Assembly: GCF_002358085.1 (NCBI RefSeq)
Contig: NZ_NTJD01000005.1
Location: 158,680 to 222,679 of the forward strand
Direction of reading: 5' to 3'
DNA: 64,000 bases
DNA from: Pseudothioclava arenosa
GTDB lineage: Bacteria > Pseudomonadota > Alphaproteobacteria > Rhodobacterales > Rhodobacteraceae
The position numbers and the translations under genes were made by a program. The notes under the pieces were generated by a model. The model was given only the letters and a program-made list of their open reading frames with translations. It was not told where the DNA came from and searched no databases. This document shows, one piece after another, positions 55,547 to 64,000 of the stretch (the first letter of the stretch is position 1; each line of letters begins with the position of its first letter).

Positions 55547-56974
55547 ATGTCCGCTCCCAAAACCCTCTATGATAAAATCTGGGATGCCCACGTCGTTTCC
55601 CAAGACGAAGACGGCACCTGCCTGCTCTATATCGACCGCCACCTGGTCCACGAAGTGACCTCGCCGCAGGCTTTCGAAGGCCTGCGCATGGCGGGCCGCC
55701 CGGTGCGCGCCCCCGAAAAGACCATCGCCGTGCCGGACCACAACGTTCCGACCACGACCGACCGCGTCTCGGGCGTGATCGCCAACGAGGAAAGCCGCAT
55801 CCAGGTCGAGGCGCTCGACAAGAACGCCAAGGATTTCGGCATCAACTACTACCCGGTGAACGACATCCGTCAGGGCATCGTGCATATCGTCGGCCCGGAA
55901 CAGGGCTGGACCCTGCCCGGCATGACCGTCGTTTGCGGTGACAGCCACACCGCGACCCACGGCGCCTTTGGTGCGCTGGCGCACGGCATCGGCACCTCGG
56001 AAGTGGAGCACGTTCTGGCCACCCAGACGCTGATCCAGAAGAAATCGAAGAACATGAAGGTGGAAATCACCGGCAAGCTGCGTCCGGGCGTCACCGCCAA
56101 GGACATCACGCTGGCGGTGATCGGCGCCACCGGCACCGGCGGCGGCACCGGCTATGTCATCGAATATTGCGGCGAAGCGATCCGCGATCTCTCGATGGAA
56201 GGCCGCATGACCGTCTGTAACATGGCGATCGAAGGCGGCGCCCGCGCCGGTCTGATCGCGCCGGACGAAAAGACCTTTGAATACGTGAAAGGCCGCCCGC
56301 ACGCCCCGAAAGGCGCGCAGTTCGAGGCCGCGCTGCACTGGTGGAAGACGCTTTACACCGACGAGGGCGCGCATTTCGACAAGGTCGTCACCCTGAAGGC
56401 CGAAGAGATCGAGCCGGTTGTGACCTGGGGCACCTCGCCCGAGGACGTGCTGCCGATCTCGGGCGTCGTTCCCGCCCCCGAGGATTTCAAGGGCGGCAAG
56501 GTCGAGGCTGCGCGCCGCTCGCTGGATTACATGGGGCTGACCCCGGGCCAGAAACTGACCGACATTCAGATCGACACCGTCTTTATCGGGTCCTGCACCA
56601 ACGGCCGCATCGAAGACCTGCGCGCCGCCGCCGAGATCCTGAAGGGCAAAAAGATCAAGGACGGCATGCGCGCCATGGTCGTTCCGGGTTCGGGCCTCGT
56701 GCGTGCGCAGGCGGAAGAAGAGGGCCTCGCCCAGATCTTCATCGACGCCGGTTTCGAATGGCGCATGGCGGGCTGCTCGATGTGCCTCGCGATGAACCCC
56801 GACCAGCTGTCGGAAGGTGAGCGTTGCGCCTCGACCTCGAACCGCAACTTCGAGGGGCGCCAGGGCTACAAGGGCCGCACCCACCTCGTCTCGCCCGCGA
56901 TGGCGGCGGCGGCGGCCCTCACCGGCCACCTGACCGACGTGCGCGAGATGATGGCGGAATCGGTTGACGCCTGA
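55547..56974 (+). CDS. leuC: 3-isopropylmalate dehydratase large subunit
   Basis: LeuC and LeuD form isopropylmalate isomerase, the second step of leucine synthesis. The 475-residue product has aconitase-type cluster cysteines in [20 protein letters not shown] (first), [20 protein letters not shown] (second) and [20 protein letters not shown] (third), plus the C-terminal [20 protein letters not shown] and [15 protein letters not shown]. leuD follows after 89 bp, so the two are likely co-transcribed. Confidence 0.98.
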   Translation: MSAPKTLYDKIWDAHVVSQDEDGTCLLYIDRHLVHEVTSPQAFEGLRMAGRPVRAPEKTIAVPDHNVPTTTDRVSGVIANEESRIQVEALDKNAKDFGINYYPVNDIRQGIVHIVGPEQGWTLPGMTVVCGDSHTATHGAFGALAHGIGTSEVEHVLATQTLIQKKSKNMKVEITGKLRPGVTAKDITLAVIGATGTGGGTGYVIEYCGEAIRDLSMEGRMTVCNMAIEGGARAGLIAPDEKTFEYVKGRPHAPKGAQFEAALHWWKTLYTDEGAHFDKVVTLKAEEIEPVVTWGTSPEDVLPISGVVPAPEDFKGGKVEAARRSLDYMGLTPGQKLTDIQIDTVFIGSCTNGRIEDLRAAAEILKGKKIKDGMRAMVVPGSGLVRAQAEEEGLAQIFIDAGFEWRMAGCSMCLAMNPDQLSEGERCASTSNRNFEGRQGYKGRTHLVSPAMAAAAALTGHLTDVREMMAESVDA

Positions 56975-57063
56975 GCAATGAAATCCCGGGTTCGGGGGAA
57001 TTTGGCAACGTGTAGGAAACACGGCCGGAATTGCCCCGAACACAAGATATAGGGTCCAGAAAG

Positions 57064-57669
57064 ATGGAAAAATTTACCAAATTCACCGGGATCGCGGCGC
57101 CCATGCCGCTGGTCAACATCGACACCGACATGATCATCCCGAAAATCTTCCTCAAGACGATCAAGCGTTCGGGCCTCGGCGTGAACCTGTTCGACGAGAT
57201 GCGCTATGACCGCGAAGGCAACGAGATTGCCGATTTCGTGCTGAACAAGCCGCAATACCGCGAAGCCTCGATCCTGATTGCGGGCGACAACTTCGGCTGT
57301 GGCTCGTCGCGCGAGCACGCGCCCTGGGCGCTCGCCGATTTCGGCATCAAGGTCATCGTTTCGACCTCCTTCGCCGACATCTTCTTCAATAACTCGTTCA
57401 AAAACGGGATGTTGCCGATCGTCCTGCCGCAAGAGCAGGTCGATATCCTGATGAAGGATGCCGAGAAGGGCTCGAACGCGCGGATGACCGTGGATCTCGA
57501 AAGCCAGGAGATCACCACCTCGGACGGCACCGTGATCAAGTTCGACGTCGATCCCTTCAAGAAACACTGCCTGCTGGAAGGCCTCGACGATATCGGCCTG
57601 ACGCTGGAGAAGGCTTCGGCGATCGACAGCTTTGAGACGCAGATGGCGCAAGCCCGTCCGTGGATCTGA
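57064..57669 (+). CDS. leuD: 3-isopropylmalate dehydratase small subunit
   Basis: The 201-residue LeuD supplies the swivelling domain to LeuC. Recognised stretches are [60 protein letters not shown] and [23 protein letters not shown] 57064 follows AGAAAG; upstream in-frame codons are not family-like. A strong terminator ends the leuCD transcript at 57715-57742. leuB lies 3.2 kb further on. Confidence 0.98.
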   Translation: MEKFTKFTGIAAPMPLVNIDTDMIIPKIFLKTIKRSGLGVNLFDEMRYDREGNEIADFVLNKPQYREASILIAGDNFGCGSSREHAPWALADFGIKVIVSTSFADIFFNNSFKNGMLPIVLPQEQVDILMKDAEKGSNARMTVDLESQEITTSDGTVIKFDVDPFKKHCLLEGLDDIGLTLEKASAIDSFETQMAQARPWI

Positions 57670-57714
57670 TCAGGGGGCCCTTAGTGGCATTAACCCTTTG
57701 AAACACAATATATT

Positions 57715-57742
57715 GGCCGCCTGTCTAGGCGGCCTTTTTTTT
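57715..57742 (+). terminator. Rho-independent terminator after leuD
   Basis: GGCCGCC (57715-57721) and GGCGGCC (57728-57734) form a perfect seven-bp stem with a six-base loop and are followed by eight T. It is the clearest terminator in the window. Confidence 0.95.
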
Positions 57743-57830
57743 GCACCAATTTTGATGCAACTCCGCACCAGTTCCTCCCCGAAATGGCCGGAAACCCATC
57801 GTTAGTCTTAAGAATACATTGCCACGACTG

Positions 57831-58772
57831 ATGAAAGTGGGCAAATTCATGGCAAGAATAAGGCAGTCCGCCACAATTGGCGAGAAAAGCAAGAATAGTC
57901 GGGGTGCGGACGCGCCGCAACCGATGCAGGCAAGGGGCAGCTCTGTGTTTTCACGGCTGGTAGGAGCGTTGGTGCGCGCGGTCCTGGTGATGTTCGTCAT
58001 CGCCGTTCCCTCGCTGATGCTTCAGGGCGTGACCGCTGACACGGCGCAAATCGTTGCTCTGGTTGCCTTTTTTGCCGGCGCGCTGACTTTCTTCGAATAT
58101 GCCTCCGTCTATCCCGGCCTGATCGAGTTTCGGGACGCGCCGCCCTTCAACCGGATCCGCTTCATCGCGCTTCTGCTGACGGTGTGGCTGCTGTCGGTGG
58201 TGGTGCAGTCGAGCTACGAGACCTCGACCCTCACCCGTTTTGTCAGCGTTCTGGGCGGTGCGATGGCGCGCTCTGTGGACCTGCCCTTTAGTCCCGTGCG
58301 CCTGCTGCAGATGATGCTGCCCGGAGATGCCAGCCCCGAGCACCTCTCGCAGGTGCGCACCGCTGCCGGCATCGCCTATATGATCTCGTTGATTTCGCTC
58401 GCGTATTTCGTGGTGATCCTGCGGACGCTGGGCTGGCCGCATTCGATCGGCGGGTTCAACGTCTGGGTCAACCTGCCGACCTTTGACCCGACCGCCGGTG
58501 GCGACGTGGTCGGGCGCCTGCGTCGCGATGGCATGTTCAACATTGTGCTTGGGTTCTTGCTTCCCTTCGTCATTCCGGGCTTGCTGAAGGCGATTTCGTC
58601 GAGCTTCGCCATGGTGACGCTTGAAAACCCGCATACGATGATCTGGACGGTAACGGCATGGGCATTCCTTCCGGCAAGCCTCTTCATGCGCGGCATCGCG
58701 ATGGGGCGGATCGCCAGCATGATCGAGGAAAAGCGGCGGCACAGCGAAGTCTCCGAATTTATCCCGGCCTGA
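57831..58772 (+). CDS. Multi-spanning membrane protein of unknown function
   Basis: The 313-residue product has a polar N-terminal 40 residues and then several membrane spans (about 47-72, 76-96, 110-130, 190-210, 245-265 and 275-295). Recognisable text includes FFEYASVYPGLIEFRDAPPF then NRIRFIALLLTVWLL, and LGWPHSIGGFNVWVNLPTFD. I associate this pattern with a conserved Rhodobacterales membrane protein without known function. The start is uncertain: ATG 57831, a TTG twelve bases before, or ATG 57849. The next gene begins inside its end or just after it. Confidence 0.65.
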   Translation: MKVGKFMARIRQSATIGEKSKNSRGADAPQPMQARGSSVFSRLVGALVRAVLVMFVIAVPSLMLQGVTADTAQIVALVAFFAGALTFFEYASVYPGLIEFRDAPPFNRIRFIALLLTVWLLSVVVQSSYETSTLTRFVSVLGGAMARSVDLPFSPVRLLQMMLPGDASPEHLSQVRTAAGIAYMISLISLAYFVVILRTLGWPHSIGGFNVWVNLPTFDPTAGGDVVGRLRRDGMFNIVLGFLLPFVIPGLLKAISSSFAMVTLENPHTMIWTVTAWAFLPASLFMRGIAMGRIASMIEEKRRHSEVSEFIPA

Positions 58773-59809
58773 TCGCGGCGCTGTTCTGGGCGCTGCCTGC
58801 CGGGGCCGAGACCCTGCGCATCGCCAGCTTCGACCCGGAGCTGAGCCGCAAGGGGCCGGGGCTTCTGCTGCAAGACATTCGAAAGCAAGATGCCCAGGTC
58901 GAGGCCGTTGTCGCGGTGATTTCCGAGACGCGTCCGGATATCCTTCTGCTGACCAACTTCGATTGGGACCACGAAGGGCTGGCGCTGGCGGCCTTCGAGG
59001 CGCGTTTGCGCGAGGAGGGTCTAGATTACGGCTATAGTTTCGCGCCGCGCCCGAATGCGGGGCTGGAAACCGGGCTTGATCTGGATGGAAACGGCGCCAC
59101 CGGCGAGCCGCGTGATGCGCAGGGCTATGGCCGGTTCACCGGCGATGGCGGGCTGGCGCTTTTGTCGCGGTTGCCGATCGACGCGGCGGGCGCGCGCGAT
59201 TTTTCCGGATTTCTCTGGGCTGACCTGCCTGATGCGCAGCTCGACGGTGCGGGGCTCTCGGATACCGCGCGCGCGGCACAACGGCTCTCGAGCACCGCGC
59301 ATTGGGATGTGCCCTTGCGCCTGCCGGGCGGCGAGGCGCTGCACCTCTGGGCCTTTGCCGCGACGCCGCCGCTTTTTGACGGGCCCGAAGACCGAAACGG
59401 TCGGCGCAACCATGATGAGGCGGCGTTTTGGCTTCGCTATCTTGACGGAGATTTACCTGTGCAGCCGGCGGCCGAGCGCTTCGTTCTGCTGGGCAATTTC
59501 AACACCGATCCGGTGGATGGCGAGGGTCGCCGCGGTGCCCTGACGGCCCTTCTGGCCGACCCGCGGCTGCAAGATCCCGCGCCGCGCAGCGCAGGCGGCG
59601 CGCTGGCCGCCAACCCCGATCAAGCCGGAGATCCGGCGCTGGATACGGCAGCGTTCGGCGGGAATTCGGGCAACCTCCGGCTCGACTACGTGCTGCCCTC
59701 TGCGGGGTTGGAGGTGGTCGATGCGGGCGTTTTCTGGCCCGCCGAAGAGGGCATCGCCACGCAGGCTTCGCGCCATCACCTGGTCTGGGTTGATATCGCG
59801 CTGCCCTAG
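58658..59809 (+). CDS. Exported endonuclease/exonuclease/phosphatase-family protein
   Basis: The protein has the EEP fold: [20 protein letters not shown] near the start, [39 protein letters not shown] (Asn/Asp active-site region) and [20 protein letters not shown], ending [14 protein letters not shown] with the catalytic His. A hydrophobic stretch with [11 protein letters not shown] at about residues 40-50 looks like a signal peptide. The given ATG lies 115 bases inside the previous gene and puts 35 unusual residues before it; a CTG at 58769 may be the true start. Substrate unknown. Confidence 0.65.
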   Translation: MGIPSGKPLHARHRDGADRQHDRGKAAAQRSLRIYPGLIAALFWALPAGAETLRIASFDPELSRKGPGLLLQDIRKQDAQVEAVVAVISETRPDILLLTNFDWDHEGLALAAFEARLREEGLDYGYSFAPRPNAGLETGLDLDGNGATGEPRDAQGYGRFTGDGGLALLSRLPIDAAGARDFSGFLWADLPDAQLDGAGLSDTARAAQRLSSTAHWDVPLRLPGGEALHLWAFAATPPLFDGPEDRNGRRNHDEAAFWLRYLDGDLPVQPAAERFVLLGNFNTDPVDGEGRRGALTALLADPRLQDPAPRSAGGALAANPDQAGDPALDTAAFGGNSGNLRLDYVLPSAGLEVVDAGVFWPAEEGIATQASRHHLVWVDIALP

Positions 59810-60687
59810 CTGGCCGGGATCATACCGCGCCGCCAGAGGTGTTCGAACACGATCCGTTCCAGCGGCTTGGCCTGAAACTCCGGGAACAGGGCGACAAAGT
59901 TACTGTCTTCGAAATCCTGTTCCTGATCAAAGAGATAGCGCGTCTCCAGCGCTTCACGCGCGGCGTTGCGCCAAAGCGCGGTCAGCCGCAGCACCGCCCA
60001 GGGAAAGCGCGCGATATCCATCTTACGCCGGGCCTGGCGCTGCACCTCGTCGGCCAGCTCGCGGGTCGAGAACCGCGTGCCCGGAAAGCCCAGTTCCAGA
60101 AAACCGGGCATGGTGTCGGCGGTGTCGGCAAGCCCCATCGCGATCTCACAGTAGTCTTCGATATCGGCATGGACGCGGGGCAGGTCGGGCGGGCCGGGTG
60201 CGATGATCCGCCCGCGCTCCACCTCGCTCAGGATCAGCCGGTTCAGAAGCGGATGCGGGCTTTCGGCCATCACCAGCTCGCCCGCGCGCAACAGCACGAT
60301 CGTGCGATCCAGTTCGGCGGCCTTGTCGCGCAGCCGGGCCTCCATCACCGCCAGTTGCCGGCCCAGATCGCAGCAAGGCGCGTGCGGTGTGGCGATGGTC
60401 CAGGGCGCGGGCGCCTTGCCGTAAACCAGCAGGTCGCCGCGCTGCAGGATCGAGGCGCCGTTCTGCCCCGCCGCCGCCAGCATCGCATGGGTCAGCTCGC
60501 TCATCCCGGCGCGGCGGGCCTCGGCGGGGTCGAGCGCATTCACGATCCAGCGCACACCGCGCGCCGCGATCACCATGTCGGAGCCGGGATGATAGCGGTC
60601 GGCGTTCCAGCCAGCCTGCCGGAATCCCCGCGCCAGGGCGGCGCCCAGAACGCCCTCCGCCCCCAAAATCAGCACCCTGTTCGACAT
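59806..60687 (-). CDS. Rossmann-fold NAD(P)-binding protein (sugar-epimerase/RmlD-like)
   Basis: The 293-residue product begins with a dinucleotide-binding loop [20 protein letters not shown], and includes [20 protein letters not shown] and DDLVYGKAP-like text ([20 protein letters not shown]) resembling RmlD/extended SDR proteins. The typical YxxxK catalytic pair was not clearly identified, so enzyme activity is uncertain. ATG 60687 follows GGGTCGGAGG. The stop overlaps the EEP gene on the other strand by four bases. Confidence 0.6.
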   Translation of the reverse strand: MSNRVLILGAEGVLGAALARGFRQAGWNADRYHPGSDMVIAARGVRWIVNALDPAEARRAGMSELTHAMLAAAGQNGASILQRGDLLVYGKAPAPWTIATPHAPCCDLGRQLAVMEARLRDKAAELDRTIVLLRAGELVMAESPHPLLNRLILSEVERGRIIAPGPPDLPRVHADIEDYCEIAMGLADTADTMPGFLELGFPGTRFSTRELADEVQRQARRKMDIARFPWAVLRLTALWRNAAREALETRYLFDQEQDFEDSNFVALFPEFQAKPLERIVFEHLWRRGMIPAS

Positions 60688-60903
60688 CCTGCCTCCGACC
60701 CTTTTGTTTTGCCCCATGTTAGGCCGGGCGCCGGTGAAGGCGAGACTTTCCGTGCGCGGAAACCGCAGGCGCGCGAAACCCCGCCGATCCATCGGCGAGG
60801 CCCCGCCAATCACCGTGGCGGGGCGGCTTTCGCTTGGCCGCGCTTGACCCCGCGCCGCCCTTTGGATAGGCCGCTTGCAACCCTTTTTTCGTTGGAGATA
60901 CCC
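60688..60903 (+). promoter_or_regulatory. leuB leader with two tandem hairpins
   Basis: The 216-bp gap between divergent genes carries CGCCGAT/ATCGGCG (60782-60797) and CCCCGCC/GGCGGGG (60801-60823) hairpins within 42 bases. The second is followed by CGGCTTTCG rather than a T run. They lie in the leuB 5' leader and could be an attenuator or a terminator for upstream transcription. No leader peptide was identified. Confidence 0.35.
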
Positions 60904-62010
60904 ATGGCCAATCCTTCCATTCTCATCCTCCCCGGCGACGGCATCGGCCCCGAAGTCATGGCCGAGGTGAAAAAGATCATCTCGTGGTATGGCGACAAGC
61001 GCGAGCTGGCGTTCGACGTCAGCGAAGACCTCGTGGGGGGCGCGGCCTATGACGTGCACGGCGTTCCGCTGGCCGACGAGACGATGGCCAAGGCGCAAGA
61101 GGTGGACGCGGTGCTGCTGGGCGCCGTGGGTGGGCCGAAATACGACGTGCTCGACTTCTCGGTGAAGCCCGAGCGCGGCCTGCTGCGCCTGCGCAAGGAA
61201 ATGGACCTGTTCGCCAACCTGCGTCCGGCGCAATGCTTCGACGCGCTGGCCGATTTCTCGTCGCTGAAAAAGGACGTGGTCGCCGGGCTCGACATCATGA
61301 TCGTGCGCGAGCTGACCTCGGGCGTCTATTTCGGCACGCCGCGCGGGATCTTTGAAGAGAACGGCGAGCGTTACGGCGTCAACACCCAGCGCTACACCGA
61401 GAGCGAGATCGAGCGCGTCGCGCGGTCGGCCTTCGAGCTGGCCAAGCGTCGCGGCAACAAGGTCTGCTCGATGGAGAAGGCCAACGTGATGGAATCGGGC
61501 ATCCTGTGGCGCGAAGTCGTCCAGCGCGTCCATGACGAGGAATACCCCGAGGTCGAGCTGTCGCACATGTATGCCGACAACGGCGCGATGCAGCTGGTGC
61601 GCTGGCCGAAGCAGTTCGACGTGATCGTCACCGACAACCTGTTCGGCGATATCCTCTCGGATTGTGCGGCGATGCTGACCGGCTCGCTGGGCATGCTGCC
61701 CTCGGCCTCGCTTGGCGCGCCGATGGAGAACGGCCGCCCGAAAGCGATGTACGAACCCGTGCACGGCTCGGCCCCCGACATCGCGGGCCAGGGCAAGGCC
61801 AACCCGATCGCCTGCATCCTCAGCTTCGCGATGGCGCTGCGCTACTCGTTCGACCAGGGCGACGAGGCGACCCGCCTCGAGCAGGCAATCGAGAAGGTGC
61901 TGGCCGATGGCGTGCGCACCGCAGACCTGATGGGCCCCGAGGGCGGCACCCCGGTCTCGACCGCCGAGATGGGCGACAAGATCATCGCGGCGCTCGACGC
62001 CTCGCTCTGA
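60904..62010 (+). CDS. leuB: 3-isopropylmalate dehydrogenase
   Basis: LeuB oxidatively decarboxylates 3-isopropylmalate in leucine synthesis. The 368-residue product has the standard [50 protein letters not shown], the catalytic [14 protein letters not shown], and [20 protein letters not shown] then [23 protein letters not shown] 60904 gives the usual N-terminus. A terminator follows at 62031. It is separated from leuCD by three unrelated genes. Confidence 0.98.
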   Translation: MANPSILILPGDGIGPEVMAEVKKIISWYGDKRELAFDVSEDLVGGAAYDVHGVPLADETMAKAQEVDAVLLGAVGGPKYDVLDFSVKPERGLLRLRKEMDLFANLRPAQCFDALADFSSLKKDVVAGLDIMIVRELTSGVYFGTPRGIFEENGERYGVNTQRYTESEIERVARSAFELAKRRGNKVCSMEKANVMESGILWREVVQRVHDEEYPEVELSHMYADNGAMQLVRWPKQFDVIVTDNLFGDILSDCAAMLTGSLGMLPSASLGAPMENGRPKAMYEPVHGSAPDIAGQGKANPIACILSFAMALRYSFDQGDEATRLEQAIEKVLADGVRTADLMGPEGGTPVSTAEMGDKIIAALDASL

Positions 62011-62030
62011 TCCCCGGTCTTTCCGGTTCA

Positions 62031-62062
62031 ACGGCGCGGCTCTGTCCGCGCCGTTTTTCTTT
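62031..62062 (+). terminator. Rho-independent terminator after leuB
   Basis: ACGGCGCGG (62031-62039) pairs with CCGCGCCGT (62046-62054) across a six-base loop and is followed by TTTTCTTT. It begins 21 bases after the leuB stop. Confidence 0.9.
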
Positions 62063-62149
62063 GCCTTGGGCGAAGTTCGCGAAAGCGGAGTTTTCTCTGC
62101 AAACCCTCTTGCAAAAGGCGCCCAAGGAGTCTAATCCCCCGCGCACGGT

Positions 62150-62226
62150 CGGAGCGTAGCGCAGCCTGGTAGCGCACCTGCTTCGGGAGCAGGGGGTCGG
62201 AGGTTCGAATCCTCTCGCTCCGACCA
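62150..62226 (+). tRNA. tRNA-Pro (anticodon CGG)
   Basis: The 77 bases fold as a complete tRNA with encoded CCA: acceptor CGGAGCG/CGCTCCG, D arm GCGC/GCGC, anticodon stem CCTGC/GCAGG with loop TTCGGGA (anticodon CGG, Pro), and T arm GGAGG/CCTCT with TTCGAAT. The 3' end is intact and borders DNA of a different character, as when an element integrates at a tRNA gene. Confidence 0.97.
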
Positions 62227-62364
62227 ATTTTCCCGCTAGTTAGAATCGCTTAACCACCCCTGGCAGGGTGGCAGGTGGCGTTTGGACCTATTCAGTAAGC
62301 AAATAGCTAGCAAAGCAGGTCGCCTGACGACTCACGTGTAATTTAGTTGGCTTGAATGCGTGAC

Positions 62365-62712
62365 TTAGCCGGAGCCTACGAGTCCTCTGCGCTGAAACTC
62401 GCGAAAGATCGGCCGTTGGTAAAGGTATTTGGTCGTATCAAAGTTGAAGACACCGCCGCGACATGATCTGATCCCGTTGTCTCGAAATGCTATGTACAGG
62501 CGAACTATAGTGTCATGGTCCCACTTGTAACCCGCCTCATGGTACAACAAGCATAAGTCCGTTGAAGCAGAGACAAACTCGTTTGAGTAGGTCGTAGCCC
62601 AGCTACCCGGCCCATGGTGACTTGGAAGGTATTCGCCTGACCACTTCGCGCACGTGGCAATGAGGTCCGCCTCTCGTTTTAACTGACCCTTGGAAAATTC
62701 CTTCATCTGCAT
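62365..62712 (-). CDS. Hypothetical protein in the tRNA-Pro region
   Basis: The 115-residue frame begins MQMKEFSKGQLKREADLIAT and contains EYLPSHHGPGSWATTYSNEF, then DTIVRLYIAFRDNGIRSCRG. No family was recognised, and no signal or membrane span is seen. Two alternative ATGs (62712, 62706) are equally plausible. Base composition is lower in GC than the chromosomal genes, in line with acquisition. It may be a phage or island gene. Confidence 0.5.
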   Translation of the reverse strand: MQMKEFSKGQLKREADLIATCAKWSGEYLPSHHGPGSWATTYSNEFVSASTDLCLLYHEAGYKWDHDTIVRLYIAFRDNGIRSCRGGVFNFDTTKYLYQRPIFREFQRRGLVGSG

Positions 62713-62783
62713 CTCGTAAGGTTGTGGTTGCCCATAACATGGCAGAAATATTCACTGAGTACGAGTTGCACGAATCAACAGTA

Positions 62784-62814
62784 AAGCGCCCCGGACGCAT
62801 GTCCCGAGGCGCTT
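62784..62814 (-). terminator. Probable terminator for the leftward phage-like ORFs
   Basis: On the minus strand AAGCGCCTCGGGAC, four loop bases and GTCCGGGGCGCTT form a long stem with one or two mismatches and end in TTTACTG. It follows the 62943-63302 gene by 128 bases. Confidence 0.5.
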
Positions 62815-62942
62815 CTACGGTTGCGAGCGACAAGGAGTAGTCACTGACGGCTGGCTCCGTTGGATTTACGAGGGACGGTTGCCTACGTCTTGCGCGGCTG
62901 GCGAGGCCGCGTGCCGCTGCTCTGCCACTCCTGCGGCAGCGG

Positions 62943-63302
62943 CTAGGGTGTTCGTCTCTGCCCCTTCGGGGGCGCTTTGCACTCGCCACACATCCTCACC
63001 CTGACCACATCGTCAGAGAAGAATGACGTCGAGCACCTCATGCAGATGCGCCAACCGACCATGCGGACGACGCGCGGCGGGTTGTGGTCAAGGTCGAGGA
63101 CAGGTTCCCTTCGCTTGCATCCGTCAAACTTCCACTCCCTTGGTTCCCTGAACCCCGAGGCCTCCCTACCAGCGCCGTTTGCAGCGCGGGCTTTGCGGGT
63201 GCCCCCCTTACCCCCTTGGCCCGGTGCGGCCTGCGGCTGTGGGGGCGGCTGTAGCGGCGGCTCGCCCCGGCGCCATCGCACCAGCCAGTCGGGGTCCGTC
63301 AC
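62943..63302 (-). CDS. Small zinc-ribbon-like protein of phage type
   Basis: The 119-residue product has a basic, Pro/Gln/Gly-rich first half and a C-terminal four-cysteine element, CMRC followed about 13 residues later by CGEC (RICMRCSTSFFSDDVVRVRM then CGECK), suggesting a zinc ribbon. Proteins of this layout occur in Rhodobacterales prophages and islands, to my recollection, often near recombination or DNA-binding genes. GTG 63302 is selected because it overlaps the upstream stop by four bases (GTGA); a GTG two codons earlier is also possible. Confidence 0.55.
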   Translation of the reverse strand: MTDPDWLVRWRRGEPPLQPPPQPQAAPGQGGKGGTRKARAANGAGREASGFREPREWKFDGCKRREPVLDLDHNPPRVVRMVGWRICMRCSTSFFSDDVVRVRMCGECKAPPKGQRRTP

Positions 63303-63526
63303 CGCCACAAGCGCCAGACCTCATCGCGTGCCCACCGCTTGAGGCAGGCCAGCACCCCGCCATTGCCGTTCTCGCCGAACATGTCCGTGCGGTCGAGGTT
63401 GTTCGCTTCAACCGACTCCCGAAACTCAGCCTCGAACTCGGGTGTCCCGAACCGCGCGATAGGATGGTTGTCACGCGCATCCTTCAGCGTCCTGGCCTGA
63501 CGGAGGAGTTGGCGGGCGCTTGGCAT
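63299..63526 (-). CDS. Hypothetical 75-residue protein, phage-like operon
   Basis: The frame starts at ATG 63526 with GAGGG eight bases upstream and encodes MPSARQLLRQARTLKDARDN, then HPIARFGTPEFEAEFRESVE, ending LACLKRWARDEVWRLWR. It is a charged, probably helical small protein without recognised family. The stop overlaps the next gene by four bases, and the truncated ORF upstream ends four bases before its start, so the three form one compact run. Confidence 0.55.
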   Translation of the reverse strand: MPSARQLLRQARTLKDARDNHPIARFGTPEFEAEFRESVEANNLDRTDMFGENGNGGVLACLKRWARDEVWRLWR

Positions 63527-63530
63527 GTGG

Positions 63531-63785
63531 TCAACCCTCGCCCTTCAACACGCGCAACGCTTCACCGAGGCGCAGCGCGGTGGCGAAGTTCGCGTCATTG
63601 CGGGCTTGCCGAAACTCGGCCTCTTCCAGTCGGCGCTGGTGCATAACCTTCTGTTCGTCAGGCGTGATGGTATTGTCGGGGTCATGGCGCGAGGTCTCGC
63701 GACGATAGGCCCGCCCGTTGGCATAGGTGATGTCGCCATCGTCACTGTGGTCATACCCGACTGGTCGTGCGTTTGAGTATGGGAT
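63531..63785 (-). pseudogene. Small ORF truncated at its 5' end by the IS element
   Basis: Read leftward from the IS boundary, 84 codons are open to TGA 63533-63531, encoding PYSNARPVGYDHSDDGDITY, ANGRAYRRETSRHDPDNTIT, then EQKVMHQRRLEEAEFRQARN and ending ALRLGEALRVLKGEG. There is no ATG, GTG or TTG start before residue 50 or so, and the frame runs straight into the IS end, so the original 5' end was probably displaced by the insertion. Codon use is typical of real coding sequence. Function unknown. Confidence 0.55.
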
Positions 63786-63786
63786 G

Positions 63787-64000
63787 TGACCTGCCCCCCG
63801 CGAAATCCCTCACTTTAATGCAGAGTCTGCGCCAACTCTGAAGGAGCAGACACATGCGTAAGAGCCGTTTCATCGAGGCGCAGATAATCGGGATGATCAA
63901 GGAACAGGAGGCCGGGATGCCGACGGCTGAGGTGTGCCGCAGGCACGGCTTGAGCACCGCGACGTTCTACAAACTGAAGGCCAAGTATGGCGGCATGGAC
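63787..64000 (+). mobile_element. Left end of an IS3-family insertion sequence (partial)
   Basis: The element appears to begin at TGACCTGCCCCCC (63787-63799), which resembles IS407-group IS3 terminal repeats, and is followed 55 bases later by an orfA transposase start. The right end lies beyond the window, so the terminal repeat pair and target duplication cannot be checked. Confidence 0.8.
63854..64000 (+). CDS. IS3-family transposase OrfA, N-terminal fragment
   Basis: OrfA supplies the DNA-binding helix-turn-helix of the OrfAB transposase, which is usually made by a -1 frameshift into orfB. The 49 visible residues start MRKSRFIEAQIIGMIKEQEA and include GMPTAEVCRRHGLSTATFYK then LKAKYGGMD, a near-standard IS3/IS407 OrfA helix-turn-helix. 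AAGGAG lies seven bases before the ATG. The frame is open to the window edge. Confidence 0.93.
   Translation, partial: MRKSRFIEAQIIGMIKEQEAGMPTAEVCRRHGLSTATFYKLKAKYGGMD

Larger units (their letters stand above)
62227..64000. mobile_element. Edge of a tRNA-Pro-associated acquired region (partial)
   Basis: From the tRNA 3' end onward the DNA changes: first 400 bp visibly lower in GC, short leftward ORFs in phage-like spacing, long gaps, no housekeeping genes and an IS3-family end. No integrase or second att repeat is inside the window, so the class of element (prophage, ICE or island) is not determinable. The extent to the right is unknown. Confidence 0.55.

Noticed and set aside
62603..62989. 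128-codon leftward ORF in the tRNA-Pro region
   Set aside because: Overlaps two better frames in another phase and spans the terminator hairpin; Arg-rich product without features.
63545..63754. 69-codon leftward ORF near the IS end
   Set aside because: A different frame of the same DNA (63531-63785) gives a much more protein-like product, so this is a shadow.

Overview
The window is a 64 kb chromosomal segment of an alphaproteobacterium, most likely of the order Rhodobacterales. The evidence is GC-rich coding DNA, a Rhodobacter-type set of flagellar export genes with a dedicated lytic transglycosylase, a hemD / Mic60-like / HemY-like cluster, and the order parB-parA-rsmG-mnmG-mnmE-rho facing maf-aroE-coaE-dnaQ, which is the classic alphaproteobacterial origin neighbourhood. 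No genus is claimed. No rRNA genes and no CRISPR array were seen.

Layout. 1-7.4 kb: flagellar genes. The end of flgK, then flgL and flgI, run rightward. sltF-like, flhA, fliR, flhB and a small coiled-coil gene run leftward with overlapping stops and starts. 7.5-13.8 kb: a sugar and surface-modification cassette with a double-domain methyltransferase (leftward), two large glycosyltransferases and an unknown partner (rightward). 13.9-16.4 kb: small exported proteins of unknown function, then tRNA-Thr(CGU). 16.5-20.1 kb: hemD, a Mic60/mitofilin-like gene and a HemY-like gene. 20.1-22.9 kb: tsaD, gpsA, a YciI protein and an EVE-domain protein. 22.9-25.5 kb: phoU-phoB, then a ribokinase-like gene. 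25.6-35.5 kb: maeB, mutS, grpE-hrcA, and the tight run rph-rdgB-ridA-hemW-ybaN-like.

35.5-49.6 kb is the origin region. parB, parA, rsmG, mnmG, mnmE, rho and hemJ point leftward. maf, aroE, coaE, dnaQ and nadABC point rightward. The AT-rich gap between them (42.93-43.31 kb) carries DnaA-box-like sequences and is called oriC. Two perfect 16-bp parS palindromes lie in the first codons of rsmG and mnmG.

49.6-62.0 kb: rppH, ctpA, an EnvC-like factor, gpmI, rlmH and rsfS run leftward. leuC-leuD and leuB run rightward, separated by a membrane protein, an exonuclease/phosphatase-family protein and a Rossmann-fold protein. Terminators follow leuD and leuB.

62.15-64.0 kb: tRNA-Pro(CGG) is followed by DNA unlike the rest: short leftward phage-type ORFs, long gaps, and the left end of an IS3-family element that cuts one of those ORFs. 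This looks like the edge of an integrated element that continues beyond the window.

No complete, clearly new system was recognised. The best candidates for undescribed biology are the glycosyltransferase/methyltransferase cassette beside the flagellar genes, the exported-protein operon at 14.4-15.9 kb with a Gly/Asn-rich tail, and the small ORFs in the tRNA-Pro island.
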